Source: Xenophilus azovorans DSM 13620 (GTDB taxonomy: Bacteria; Pseudomonadota; Gammaproteobacteria; Burkholderiales; Burkholderiaceae_C). Taken from it: a stretch of 43,363 nucleotides of DNA. Below the pieces are notes generated by a model. It did no database searches and was not told the origin of the DNA. It was given only the letters and a program-made list of their open reading frames with translations. The position numbers and the translations under genes are program-made. This document shows, piece by piece, positions 24,204 to 32,868 of this stretch. Every line of letters starts with the position of its first letter. The first letter of the stretch is position 1. The DNA lies in contig NZ_JQKD01000043.1 of the NCBI RefSeq assembly GCF_000745855.1, positions 1 through 43,363 of the forward strand. Direction: 5' to 3'.

Positions 24204-25850
24204 ATGCCCCAATTCACCCTGCGCCAGAAATTCTTGTTCGGCATAGTCGCCGTGCTCACGGTGTCGCTGCTGGTGATGCTGGGGGGGCGATTCCTCGGCA
24301 AGGCCGCGCGCTTCCACCACCTGGAGCGAGACCATCTCAACGTGGTCATGCAGATAGAGCTCGCCATGCAGCGGGCGAGTTCGGGTGACACGGCCCCGGC
24401 GGTTGGCAAGGACCTGCTGCTCAAGCCGATCGAGCACGGGCAGTGGCTTGCCGCGCAGGTCGATGTGGAGTTGTTCAAGGTCGAACAGGGGCTGTTCCGC
24501 CTGCTCGGCTTCAATGACGTCATTGACTTGCCGCGCAAGGGCATTGACGATCTGGAGCGCATGAAGAAAATCATCGAGCTCGAGCCTGGCAGCACCGTGA
24601 GCCCGGCGCTGGTCGAGCGGCTGCGGCCCGACATGGCGGTGGTACAGGAAAACGCCGACCGTTTCGCCCCGCTGGTGGCCGAGGCGGTCGGCTTCATCAA
24701 GGCGCTTGTCTTCAGCATCAACCTGCTGGGCGGTCTGGTGCTGCTGGCCTCCTTTTGGGCTATCCGCAAAGCGGTGCTCGGGCCGCTGGAGGAGGCGCTG
24801 CGGCTGGCGGGCCAGATTGCCCAGGGCGACCTCACGGGGCAGATCGTGACGCGTTCGAACGACGAAGTCGGCCAATTGATAACCGCCCTGGCGGACATGC
24901 AGGGCAGCCTGTCCAGCATGGTGGCCCATGTGCGCCAGAACGCCGAGAGCCTGGAGGCGGCCAGTTCCGAGATTGCCCAGGGCAACCACGACCTGTCGGC
25001 GCGCACCGAAAGCCAGGCCAGCTCCCTGGAAGAAACCGCCGCCAGCATGGAGGAGTTGGGCTCCACTGTGCGCCAGAACGCCGACAACGCGCGCCATGCG
25101 AACCAGCTCGCGCAAAGCGCCAGCACCGTGGCCGTCCAAGGCGGTGAAGCCGTGGCCCAGGTGGTCAACACCATGACAGGCATCAACGAAAGCTCCCGCA
25201 AGATCGCCGACATCATCAGCGTCATTGACGGCATCGCCTTCCAGACCAACATTCTGGCCCTGAATGCCGCCGTCGAGGCCGCCCGAGCGGGCGAACACGG
25301 TCGCGGCTTTGCCGTGGTGGCCACCGAAGTGCGCAGCCTGGCCCAGCGCAGCGCCGAGGCCGCCAAGGAAATCAAGACCCTGATCAACGACAGCGTGGGC
25401 CGGGTCGAGCAAGGCAGCGCCTTGGTGGACCAGGCCGGCACCACTATGAGAGAGGTCGTGGACAGCATTCGGCGCGTGACCGACATCATGGGCGAGATCA
25501 GCGCGGCCAGCACCGAGCAGAGCCAGGGAGTAGCGCAGGTGGGCGAGGCCGTCACCAATATGGACCAGGCAACGCAACAGAACGCGGCGCTGGTCGAGCA
25601 GATGGCCGCCGCGGCCTCCAGACTGAAGGGTCAGTCCGAAGAGCTGGTGCAGACGGTGGCGGTGTTCAAACTGGCGGACGATGGCAGTTCCGACCCGGCT
25701 GCCTACGCACAAGACCAGTCGCATGGGAGAACTGCGCCGCACCGGTTGGCAGACCACCGACATCCTGATCCTCAGCTATGGCCGCCCGCGGCAGTCAATA
25801 TGGGCTTGCTGGACGCTTATGCTTCAGAGAAAAGCTCGACGAACAACTGA
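24204..25850 (+). CDS. Methyl-accepting chemotaxis protein
   Basis: A 548-aa transmembrane chemoreceptor. TM1 is at about residues 11-29, followed by a periplasmic sensor of ~140 residues resembling a helical bundle, TM2 at ~172-192 (SINLLGGLVLLASFWAI), a HAMP domain to ~245, and a full signalling domain whose hairpin tip reads DGIAFQTNILALNAAVEAARAGEHGRGFAVVA. It resembles Tsr/Tar-type receptors. The last ~45 residues (His/Pro-rich, after VAVFKLADDG) look unnatural, and the 3' end overlaps nagR by 34 nt, suggesting the original C-terminus was replaced by recombination. Between two aromatic operons it may sense an aromatic substrate, as NahY does in Pseudomonas; this is inference. Confidence 0.9.
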   Translation: MPQFTLRQKFLFGIVAVLTVSLLVMLGGRFLGKAARFHHLERDHLNVVMQIELAMQRASSGDTAPAVGKDLLLKPIEHGQWLAAQVDVELFKVEQGLFRLLGFNDVIDLPRKGIDDLERMKKIIELEPGSTVSPALVERLRPDMAVVQENADRFAPLVAEAVGFIKALVFSINLLGGLVLLASFWAIRKAVLGPLEEALRLAGQIAQGDLTGQIVTRSNDEVGQLITALADMQGSLSSMVAHVRQNAESLEAASSEIAQGNHDLSARTESQASSLEETAASMEELGSTVRQNADNARHANQLAQSASTVAVQGGEAVAQVVNTMTGINESSRKIADIISVIDGIAFQTNILALNAAVEAARAGEHGRGFAVVATEVRSLAQRSAEAAKEIKTLINDSVGRVEQGSALVDQAGTTMREVVDSIRRVTDIMGEISAASTEQSQGVAQVGEAVTNMDQATQQNAALVEQMAAAASRLKGQSEELVQTVAVFKLADDGSSDPAAYAQDQSHGRTAPHRLADHRHPDPQLWPPAAVNMGLLDAYASEKSSTNN

Positions 25851-26722
25851 CGTAGCCACATGTTGCCCGGATCCCGGTTGTACTTGGCATGCCAAAACAG
25901 GTTGATGGCGATGTCAGGCAGCTTGGCCGGGTGCGGGGATGTCGTCAGACCAAAAGGCACTTCGCAGCGAACGGCAAAACGTTGCGGCACGGTCGCGATA
26001 AGGTCGGTGCTGTGCAGAATGGGGCCGACCGCAATGAAATGCGGCACCACCAGTCGCATGCGCCTTTTGATGCCTGCGCGTTCAAGCAGGCCATCGACCT
26101 CACCGTGTCCGGTGTTGAGTGCGACCACGCCGACATGCTCCAATTCACTGAACTGCCTCAGGCTCATGGGGGATTTGGCGCTTGGATGGTCCTTGCGGAA
26201 CATGCATACGTAGCGGTGGCGAAAGAGGCGCCGCTGAAAGAATCCGGTCTGTAGCTCTGGCAGAAGACCCAAGGCAAGATCGACCGCACCCGACTCCATA
26301 TCCTCCTTCAGATTGCCTGCATTCGGGCGCAGCGTGCTGATCTGGATATGAGGAGCTCGTTGCGCAAGCGCTTCCATCAGTGGAGGCATGAAGTACATCT
26401 CGCCGATGTCGGTCATGGCCAAGTTGAAGGTGCGCGTGCTGATAAGCGGGTCGAACGAGTCACGGGTCGTCAGCGCCGTCTGCAGCGTGTTGAGCGCATA
26501 GACCACGGGCTCCGCAAGATGCAGTGCATACGGTGTCGGCTCCATGCCTTTTGACGTGCGCAAGAACAAATCGTCCTTTAGCGCCGCACGCAGCCGTTTA
26601 AGTGAATTACTGACGGCAGGCTGCGTCAGCCCCAGTTTTTCGCCGACCGTCGATACGCTCCGGTCGAGCAGTAGCTGTTTGAAGACCACCAGCAGATTCA
26701 AGTCGATGTCGCGCAGATCCAT
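25817..26722 (-). CDS. nagR: NagR, LysR-family activator of the nag operon
   Basis: A 301-aa LysR regulator very close in pattern to NahR/NagR, the salicylate-responsive activator: MDLRDIDLNLLVVFKQLLLDRSV, LTQPAVSNSLKRLR, TSKGMEPTPYALHLAEPV, AMTDIGEMYFMPPLMEAL, GLLPELQTGFFQRRL, and the C-terminal INLFWHAKYNRDP..MWLRQL. It is transcribed divergently from nagAa, as in Ralstonia sp. U2, with a NahR-type site between them. It probably activates the whole nag operon when salicylate builds up. The 3' end overlaps the convergent chemotaxis gene. Confidence 0.95.
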   Translation of the reverse strand: MDLRDIDLNLLVVFKQLLLDRSVSTVGEKLGLTQPAVSNSLKRLRAALKDDLFLRTSKGMEPTPYALHLAEPVVYALNTLQTALTTRDSFDPLISTRTFNLAMTDIGEMYFMPPLMEALAQRAPHIQISTLRPNAGNLKEDMESGAVDLALGLLPELQTGFFQRRLFRHRYVCMFRKDHPSAKSPMSLRQFSELEHVGVVALNTGHGEVDGLLERAGIKRRMRLVVPHFIAVGPILHSTDLIATVPQRFAVRCEVPFGLTTSPHPAKLPDIAINLFWHAKYNRDPGNMWLRQLFVELFSEA

Positions 26723-26736
26723 GATGTCTCACCATT

Positions 26737-26751
26737 ATTCATGCTGGTGAT
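26737..26751 (+). promoter_or_regulatory. NahR/NagR-type binding site upstream of nagAa
   Basis: ATTCATGCTGGTGAT matches the NahR consensus as I recall it (ATTCACGCT-N2-TGAT) with one C-to-T difference. It lies in the 115-nt gap between divergent nagR and nagAa, about 85 nt before the nagAa start. A TATACC at 26780-26785 could be the -10 element. Confidence 0.7.
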
Positions 26752-26837
26752 TTTAACTATCAGATTTGATCTATGGCGCTATACCGCTCGACGGGCCAGA
26801 ATCGCAGCCATTCGGAGACAACTGAAAAAGAGCTTGC

Positions 26838-27824
26838 ATGGAACTGGTAGTAGAACCCCTCAATTTGCATCTGAACGCGGAGACCGGCAGCACCCTGCTT
26901 GACGTGCTCAGGTCCAACGAGGTCCCCATTTCTTATAGCTGCATGTCGGGCCGCTGCGGCACTTGCCGTTGCCGTGTGATTGCCGGCCATCTTCGCGATA
27001 ACGGCCCCGAGACAGGGCGCCCGCAGGCAGGAAAGGGAACCTACGTTCTGGCCTGTCAGGCGGTACTGATCGAAAACTGCACGATTGAGATCCCTGAATC
27101 TGACGAGATCGTGGTTCACCCGGCGCGCATCGTCAAGGGGACGGTCACAGCGATAGACGAGGCCACCCATGACATCCGGCGCCTGCGCATCAAACTGGCC
27201 AAGCCGCTTGAGTTCAGCCCCGGCCAGTACGCAACGGTGCAGTTTACGCCCGAATGCGTCCGCCCCTATTCGATGGCCGGGCTGCCTGGCGATGCAGAAA
27301 TGGAGTTTCAGATTCGCGAGGTTCCGGGCGGGCACGTCAGCAACTACGTTTTCAATGAACTGTCCGTAGGCGCTTCGGTGCGGATCAGCGGCCCCCTCGG
27401 AACGGCCTATCTGCGGCGCACGCACACGGGCCCCATGCTTTGTGTGGGGGGTGGAACCGGTCTGGCGCCCGTCCTTTCGATCATTCGAGGCGCACTGGAG
27501 GGAGGGATGAGCAACCCCATCCATCTGTACTTCGGTGTGCGGAGCGAGCAGGACATCTATGACGAGGAACGCCTTCACGCATTGGCTGCAAGGTTTCCGA
27601 ATCTCAAGGTGAATGTCGTTGTTGCAACAGGCCCTGCCGGCCCTGGTCATCGATCCGGCCTGGTCACCGATCTGATCGAACGTGACCTGCCCAATTTGGC
27701 GGGATGGCGCGCCTACCTGTGTGGCGCTCCGGCCATGGTAGAGGCCCTGAACCTGCTCGTTGCTCGCCTGGGCATAGCACCCGGGCATATCCATGCCGAT
27801 GCGTTCTATCCCAGCGGTGTCTGA
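26838..27824 (+). CDS. nagAa: NagAa, ferredoxin reductase of naphthalene dioxygenase and salicylate 5-hydroxylase
   Basis: A 328-aa iron-sulfur flavoprotein that takes electrons from NAD(P)H and reduces NagAb. An N-terminal plant-type [2Fe-2S] domain carries C-x4-C-x2-C ([12 protein letters not shown]) and a fourth Cys in LACQA; the FAD domain includes [11 protein letters not shown], and the NAD domain [12 protein letters not shown] and [11 protein letters not shown]. In strain U2 this reductase serves both the dioxygenase and the salicylate hydroxylase. First gene of the operon, start supported by its match to the known N-terminus. Confidence 0.95.
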   Translation: MELVVEPLNLHLNAETGSTLLDVLRSNEVPISYSCMSGRCGTCRCRVIAGHLRDNGPETGRPQAGKGTYVLACQAVLIENCTIEIPESDEIVVHPARIVKGTVTAIDEATHDIRRLRIKLAKPLEFSPGQYATVQFTPECVRPYSMAGLPGDAEMEFQIREVPGGHVSNYVFNELSVGASVRISGPLGTAYLRRTHTGPMLCVGGGTGLAPVLSIIRGALEGGMSNPIHLYFGVRSEQDIYDEERLHALAARFPNLKVNVVVATGPAGPGHRSGLVTDLIERDLPNLAGWRAYLCGAPAMVEALNLLVARLGIAPGHIHADAFYPSGV

Positions 27825-27869
27825 GCGAAGGCGCCATGCGAGCCCAATTTAATCCAAGGAAACCATGCC

Positions 27870-29132
27870 ATGAATGAACCCCAACCCGTGTTTCCCCAAG
27901 ATCCGAAGTGGCCGGGCGACGGCAGCAGCCGCGTTCCCTTCTGGGCCTACACCCGCGAAGACCTGTACAAGCGCGAATTGGAGCGCCTGTTCTATGCAAA
28001 CCACTGGTGCTATGTAGGCCTGGAAGCCGAGATTCCGAATCCAGGCGACTTCAAGCGAACGGTGATCGGTGAGCGCTCGGTCATCATGGTGCGTGATCCG
28101 GATGGCGGCATCAACGTGGTGGAGAACGTCTGCGCCCACCGTGGCATGCGCTTTTGCCGCGAGCGCCACGGCAACGCCAAGGACTTCTTCTGCCCCTACC
28201 ACCAGTGGAACTACAGCCTCAAGGGTGACCTGCAGGGCGTGCCCTTCCGCCGTGGCGTCAAGCAGGACGGCAAGGTCAACGGCGGCATGCCCAAGGACTT
28301 CAAACTCGAAGAACACGGCCTGACCAAGCTCAAGGTGGCCGCCCGAGGCGGTGCAGTGTTTGCCTCTTTCGACCACGATGTCGAGCCTTTCGAGGACTTC
28401 CTGGGCCCAACCATCCTGCACTACTTCGATCGCGTCTTCAATGGCCGCAAGCTCAAGATCCTGGGCTACCGCCGCCAGCGCATCCCGGGCAACTGGAAGC
28501 TGATGCAGGAGAACATCAAGGACCCCTACCACCCGGGCCTGCTGCACACCTGGTTCTCGACCTTCGGGCTCTGGCGCGCCGACAACAAGTCGGAACTGAA
28601 GATGGACGCCAAGTTCCGCCACGCCGCAATGATCTCCACGCGCGGTCAGGGCGGCAAGAACGAGGAGGTCGTGTCCGGCGTGGACAGCTTCAAGGAACAG
28701 ATGAAGGTGAACGACCCGCGCCTGCTCGACATCGTGCCCGAGCCCTGGTGGGGCGGTCCGACTGCGGTGATGACCACGATCTTCCCCAGCGTGATCATCC
28801 AGCAGCAGGTCAACAGCGTATCGACCCGCCACATCCAGCCCAACGGTCACGGCTCCTTCGATTTCGTCTGGACCCACTTCGGCTTCGAGGACGACAACGA
28901 GGAGTGGACCCAGCGCCGCCTGATCCAGGCCAACCTGTTCGGGCCGGCGGGCTTCGTGTCGGCCGATGACGGCGAGGTGATCGAGTGGTCGCAGGAAGGC
29001 TTTGAGCAAAAACCGACGCACCGCACCGTGATCGAGATGGGCGGTCACGAAATCGGCGACACGGACCACATGGTCACCGAGACGCTGATCCGCGGCATGT
29101 ACGACTACTGGCGCAAGGTGATGGGGGAATAA
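27870..29132 (+). CDS. nagG: NagG, salicylate 5-hydroxylase large subunit
   Basis: A 420-aa Rieske oxygenase alpha subunit that with NagH, NagAa and NagAb converts salicylate to gentisate. The Rieske centre is C-x-H ... C-x2-H (CAHRG and CPYHQW), and the mononuclear Fe site DPYHPGLLH gives the D-x2-H-x4-H pattern. The nagAa-nagG-nagH-nagAb order is the signature of nag operons and differs from nah operons, where these hydroxylase genes are absent. Confidence 0.94.
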
Positions 29133-29134
29133 AC

Positions 29135-29620
29135 ATGGTCGACTTCAAAACCTATTTCGAACTGCTGAACCTGTACAGCGACTACGCCATGGTGTGCGAC
29201 TCCGCCAATTGGGAGAAGTGGCCTGATTTCTTCATCGAGACCGGCACCTACCGCCTGCAGCCGCGCGAGAACTTTGAGCAGGGCCTGCCGCTGTGCCTGC
29301 TGGCGCTGGAGAGCAAGGCAATGATCCGCGACCGGGTGTACGGCGTCAAGGAAACCATGTACCACGACCCCTACTACCAGCGCCACATCGTGGGCACGCC
29401 GCGCGTGCTGTCAGTGGAGCGTGACGCGGATGGCGAGCGCATCACCGCCGAAGCCAGCTATGCCGTGATTCGCACCAAGTACGACGGCGATTCCACGATT
29501 TTCAACGCCGGCTATTACCGAGACGTGATCGTGCGCACGCCCGAGGGCCTCAAGCTGAAGTCGCGCCTGTGCGTTTACGACAGCGAAATGATCCCCAACT
29601 CTGTGATCTATCCAATCTGA
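29135..29620 (+). CDS. nagH: NagH, salicylate 5-hydroxylase small subunit
   Basis: A 161-aa beta subunit with the NTF2-like fold of ring-hydroxylating dioxygenase small subunits ([27 protein letters not shown], and [24 protein letters not shown]). It starts 2 nt after the nagG stop. Structural partner of NagG; it carries no metal centre. Confidence 0.93.
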
Positions 29621-29631
29621 GAACGAATCCA

Positions 29632-29946
29632 ATGAGCGAGAACTGGATCGACGCCGCCGCCCGCGACGAGGTGCCCGAGGGCGACGTGATCGGCATCAAT
29701 ATCGTCGGCAAGGAGATTGCCCTCTACGAGGTGGCGGGCGAGATCTACGCCACCGACAACACCTGCACTCACGGCGCCGCCCGCATGAGCGATGGCTTTC
29801 TCGAAGGCCGGGAAATTGAATGTCCTTTGCATCAAGGCCGATTCGATGTTTGCACGGGTAAAGCCTTGTGCACACCCCTGACACAGGACATCAAAACCTA
29901 CCCCGTAAAAATCGAAAACATGCGCGTGATGCTCAAGCTGGACTAA
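29632..29946 (+). CDS. nagAb: NagAb, Rieske-type ferredoxin
   Basis: A 104-aa electron carrier shared by naphthalene dioxygenase and salicylate 5-hydroxylase. The Rieske motif is C-x-H (NTCTHGAA) plus C-x2-H (CPLHQGRFD). The first half of the gene uses the GC-rich codons of nagGH, while from about 29800 codon use becomes more AT-rich like nagAc, suggesting a recombination joint inside the gene. Confidence 0.95.
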   Translation: MSENWIDAAARDEVPEGDVIGINIVGKEIALYEVAGEIYATDNTCTHGAARMSDGFLEGREIECPLHQGRFDVCTGKALCTPLTQDIKTYPVKIENMRVMLKLD

Positions 29947-30034
29947 AACTCTTTGCAGGAGGAAAGCCAAATCCGGAAATCACCCCACCCAACCCAATCA
30001 CTACCCGTTTTCAAACAAGAGGAGACAAGCAATT

Positions 30035-31378
30035 ATGAGTTACCAAAACTTAGTGAGTGAAGCAGGGCTGACGCAAAAGCACCTGATTCATGGTGACAAA
30101 GAACTTTTCCAGCATGAGATGAAGACCATCTTCGCGCGGAACTGGCTTTTTTTGACCCATGACAGTCTGATTCCCTCCCCCGGCGACTATGTCACAGCAA
30201 AAATGGGCGTCGATGAAGTCATCGTCTCCCGTCAGAACGATGGCTCCGTGCGAGCCTTTTTGAATGTTTGCCGCCACCGGGGCAAGACACTGGTGAACGC
30301 AGAAGCCGGAAATGCGAAAGGCTTTGTGTGCAGTTACCACGGCTGGGGTTTCGGCTCCAACGGTGAACTTCAAAGCGTTCCCTTTGAAAAAGAATTGTAC
30401 GGAGATGCGATCAAAAAGAAGTGCTTGGGCTTGAAAGAAGTCCCGCGCGTCGAGAGCTTTCATGGCTTTATTTACGGCTGTTTTGATGCAGAGGCTCCCC
30501 CGCTCATGGATTATCTGGGTGATGCAGCCTGGTACCTGGAGCCCATCTTCAAGCACTCAGGCGGTCTGGAACTTGTAGGCCCCCCGGGCAAAGTGGTGAT
30601 CAAGGCCAACTGGAAGGCGCCCTCGGAAAACTTTGTGGGTGACGCATACCACGTGGGCTGGACGCACGCATCGTCTTTGCGCTCAGGTCAGTCGATATTT
30701 ACCCCTCTCGCGGGCAACGCCATGCTGCCGCCCGAAGGCGCGGGCTTGCAAATGACCAGCAAATACGGCAGCGGCATGGGGGTGTTGTGGGACGCTTATT
30801 CCGGCGTTCACAGCGCCGACCTGGTGCCGGACATGATGGCATTCGGCGGCGCAAAACAGGAAAAGCTCGCCAAAGAAATCGGTGATGTTCGGGCGCGGAT
30901 TTACCGCAGCCATCTGAACTGCACGGTTTTCCCGAACAACAGCATTTTGACCTGCTCCGGCGTTTTCAAGGTCTGGAACCCGATCGACGAGAACACGACC
31001 GAAGTTTGGACGTATGCGATCGTGGAAAAAGACATGCCGGAGGAATTGAAAATCCGCTTAGCCGACGCGGTTCAGCGCACGTTCGGACCTGCAGGCTTCT
31101 GGGAAAGCGACGACAACGACAACATGGAAACCGAGTCGCAAAATGCCAAGAAATACCAATCCAGCAACAGCGATCTGCTTGCCAACCTGGGTTTCGGCAA
31201 GGACGTCTACGGTGATGAAGTATATCCCGGCGTCGTTGGCAAGTCGTCCATCGGTGAAACCAGCTATCGCGGCTTCTACCGCGCCTACCAAGCGCACATC
31301 AGCAGCTCCAATTGGGCCGAGTTCGAAAACAGCTCACGCAGTTGGCATGCCGAACTCACCAAGACGACTGATCGCTAA
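30035..31378 (+). CDS. nagAc: NagAc, naphthalene 1,2-dioxygenase large subunit
   Basis: A 447-aa catalytic subunit that dihydroxylates naphthalene to the cis-1,2-dihydrodiol. The sequence follows NahAc closely throughout. Rieske ligands are CRHRG and CSYHGW; the mononuclear iron lies in NFVGDAYHVGWTH with the bridging Asp and two His. The region SGVFKVWNP, which holds the Phe that steers regioselectivity in NahAc (Phe352), is conserved, so naphthalene-type selectivity is expected. AGAGGAGAC precedes the start. DNA is lower in GC than nagGH. Confidence 0.96.
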   Translation: MSYQNLVSEAGLTQKHLIHGDKELFQHEMKTIFARNWLFLTHDSLIPSPGDYVTAKMGVDEVIVSRQNDGSVRAFLNVCRHRGKTLVNAEAGNAKGFVCSYHGWGFGSNGELQSVPFEKELYGDAIKKKCLGLKEVPRVESFHGFIYGCFDAEAPPLMDYLGDAAWYLEPIFKHSGGLELVGPPGKVVIKANWKAPSENFVGDAYHVGWTHASSLRSGQSIFTPLAGNAMLPPEGAGLQMTSKYGSGMGVLWDAYSGVHSADLVPDMMAFGGAKQEKLAKEIGDVRARIYRSHLNCTVFPNNSILTCSGVFKVWNPIDENTTEVWTYAIVEKDMPEELKIRLADAVQRTFGPAGFWESDDNDNMETESQNAKKYQSSNSDLLANLGFGKDVYGDEVYPGVVGKSSIGETSYRGFYRAYQAHISSSNWAEFENSSRSWHAELTKTTDR

Positions 31379-31392
31379 TCCAGGAGTCAACC

Positions 31393-31977
31393 ATGATGAT
31401 CAACACCCAGGAAGACAAGCTGGTCTCCGCGCACGACGCTGAAGAATTTCATCGCTACTTCATCGGACACGATAGCGCTTTGCTGCAAGAAGTCAACACG
31501 CTCCTAGCCAGGGAAGCACATCTGTTGGACATTCAGGCCTACAACGCCTGGCTTGAACACTGCGTTGCCCCCGAGATCAAATACCAGGTGATCTCGAGAG
31601 AACTGCGTTCCACCTCTGAACGCCGGTACAAGCTGAATGACGCAGTGAACATCTACAACGAGAACTATCAGCAACTGAAAGTTCGAGTTGAGCATCAGCT
31701 CGACCCGCAGAATTGGGCCAACAGCCCGAAGATGCGTTTCACTCGCTTCGTCACCAATGTCATGGCAGCCAAGGACACGGGTGCACCGGATCTGCTGCAT
31801 GTCCGCTCCAACCTCATTCTCCACCGCGCCAGGCGCGGAAACCAGGTTGACGTGTTCTATGCAACGCGAGAAGACAAATGGAAACGTAACGAAGGTGGTG
31901 GCATCAAATTGGTCGAACGCTTTGTGGACTACCCTGAGCGCATTCTCCAAACCCACAACCTGATGATCTTCCTGTGA
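31393..31977 (+). CDS. nagAd: NagAd, naphthalene 1,2-dioxygenase small subunit
   Basis: A 194-aa beta subunit of the alpha3beta3 dioxygenase, NTF2-like fold, matching the NahAd pattern (LLAREAHLLDIQAYNAWLEHCV, YNENYQQLKVRVEHQLDPQNWANSPK). The start may be 31393 or the next Met codon at 31396. It follows nagAc after 14 nt. Confidence 0.95.
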   Translation: MMINTQEDKLVSAHDAEEFHRYFIGHDSALLQEVNTLLAREAHLLDIQAYNAWLEHCVAPEIKYQVISRELRSTSERRYKLNDAVNIYNENYQQLKVRVEHQLDPQNWANSPKMRFTRFVTNVMAAKDTGAPDLLHVRSNLILHRARRGNQVDVFYATREDKWKRNEGGGIKLVERFVDYPERILQTHNLMIFL

Positions 31978-32040
31978 GCCCTGGGGATGCCTGCCTGGAT
32001 GGCGGGCATTCGTGATTATTTTTAACAGAAATTTATTGCC

Positions 32041-32820
32041 ATGAACACACAGCAAGTTGTTGCCATCACTGGCGCCGGCACGGGCATTGGTTTCGAGTTG
32101 GTTCGCTCTTTTAAGGCAGCCGGTTATCGCGTATCTGCACTCGTTCGCAACGAGGAGCAAGAGGCGGGTCTTCGCAGTGAATTCAAAGACGACATTGAGA
32201 TCGTGGCGGGCGATGTCCGTGATCACGCCACCAATGAGAAGCTGGTTAAACAGACGGTTGCCAAGTTCGGGCGCCTGGATTGCTTCATCGGAAATGCCGG
32301 GATATGGGATTACATGCTGAGCATCGATGAGCCTTGGGAGAAATTCTCGGGCAGTTTCGACGAGATATTTGACATCAACGTCAAAAGCTATTTCAGCGGC
32401 ATCAGCGCGGCCTTGCCGGAGCTCAAAAAGACGAACGGATCGGTGGTGGTGACGGCTTCCGTTTCTTCCTATGCGGTCGGTGGCGGCGGTTCTTGCTACA
32501 TTGCCAGCAAACATGCGGTGCTGGGCATGGTCAAGGCTTTGGCCTACGAATTGGCTCCGCACATCCGGGTCAATGGCGTTGCGCCAGGTGGCACGGTCAC
32601 TTCTTTGGCTGGCCCGGCAAGCGCTGGCTTCGACAAAACCAAAATGAAAGACATGCCCGGCATCGATGACATGATCAAAGGCCTGACTCCCCTGGGGTTC
32701 GCGGCAAGGCCCGAGGACGTGGTGGCACCGTACCTTTTGCTGGCCTCCCGAGAACAAGGGAAGTTCATCACTGGCACGGTGATCAGCATTGATGGCGGCA
32801 TGGCGCTCGGCCGAAAGTGA
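32041..32820 (+). CDS. nagB: NagB, cis-naphthalene dihydrodiol dehydrogenase
   Basis: A 259-aa short-chain dehydrogenase that oxidises the cis-dihydrodiol to 1,2-dihydroxynaphthalene with NAD+. It has a Rossmann GxGxG motif (TGAGTGIGFEL), NAG in GNAGIWD, and the catalytic Ser plus Y-x3-K (SVSSYA, CYIASKHA). Position between the dioxygenase and the aldehyde dehydrogenase matches the U2 order. Confidence 0.94.
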   Translation: MNTQQVVAITGAGTGIGFELVRSFKAAGYRVSALVRNEEQEAGLRSEFKDDIEIVAGDVRDHATNEKLVKQTVAKFGRLDCFIGNAGIWDYMLSIDEPWEKFSGSFDEIFDINVKSYFSGISAALPELKKTNGSVVVTASVSSYAVGGGGSCYIASKHAVLGMVKALAYELAPHIRVNGVAPGGTVTSLAGPASAGFDKTKMKDMPGIDDMIKGLTPLGFAARPEDVVAPYLLLASREQGKFITGTVISIDGGMALGRK

Positions 32821-32868
32821 ATTTTCAATCAAATCAGATTTTTCAACCCCATTCCCAGGAGACAACCC

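Noticed and set aside
23958-25763. Very long minus-strand open frames opposite the chemotaxis gene
   Set aside because: They are repetitive His/Gly/Leu-rich shadows of a GC-rich helical protein. The plus strand has all motifs of a chemoreceptor.
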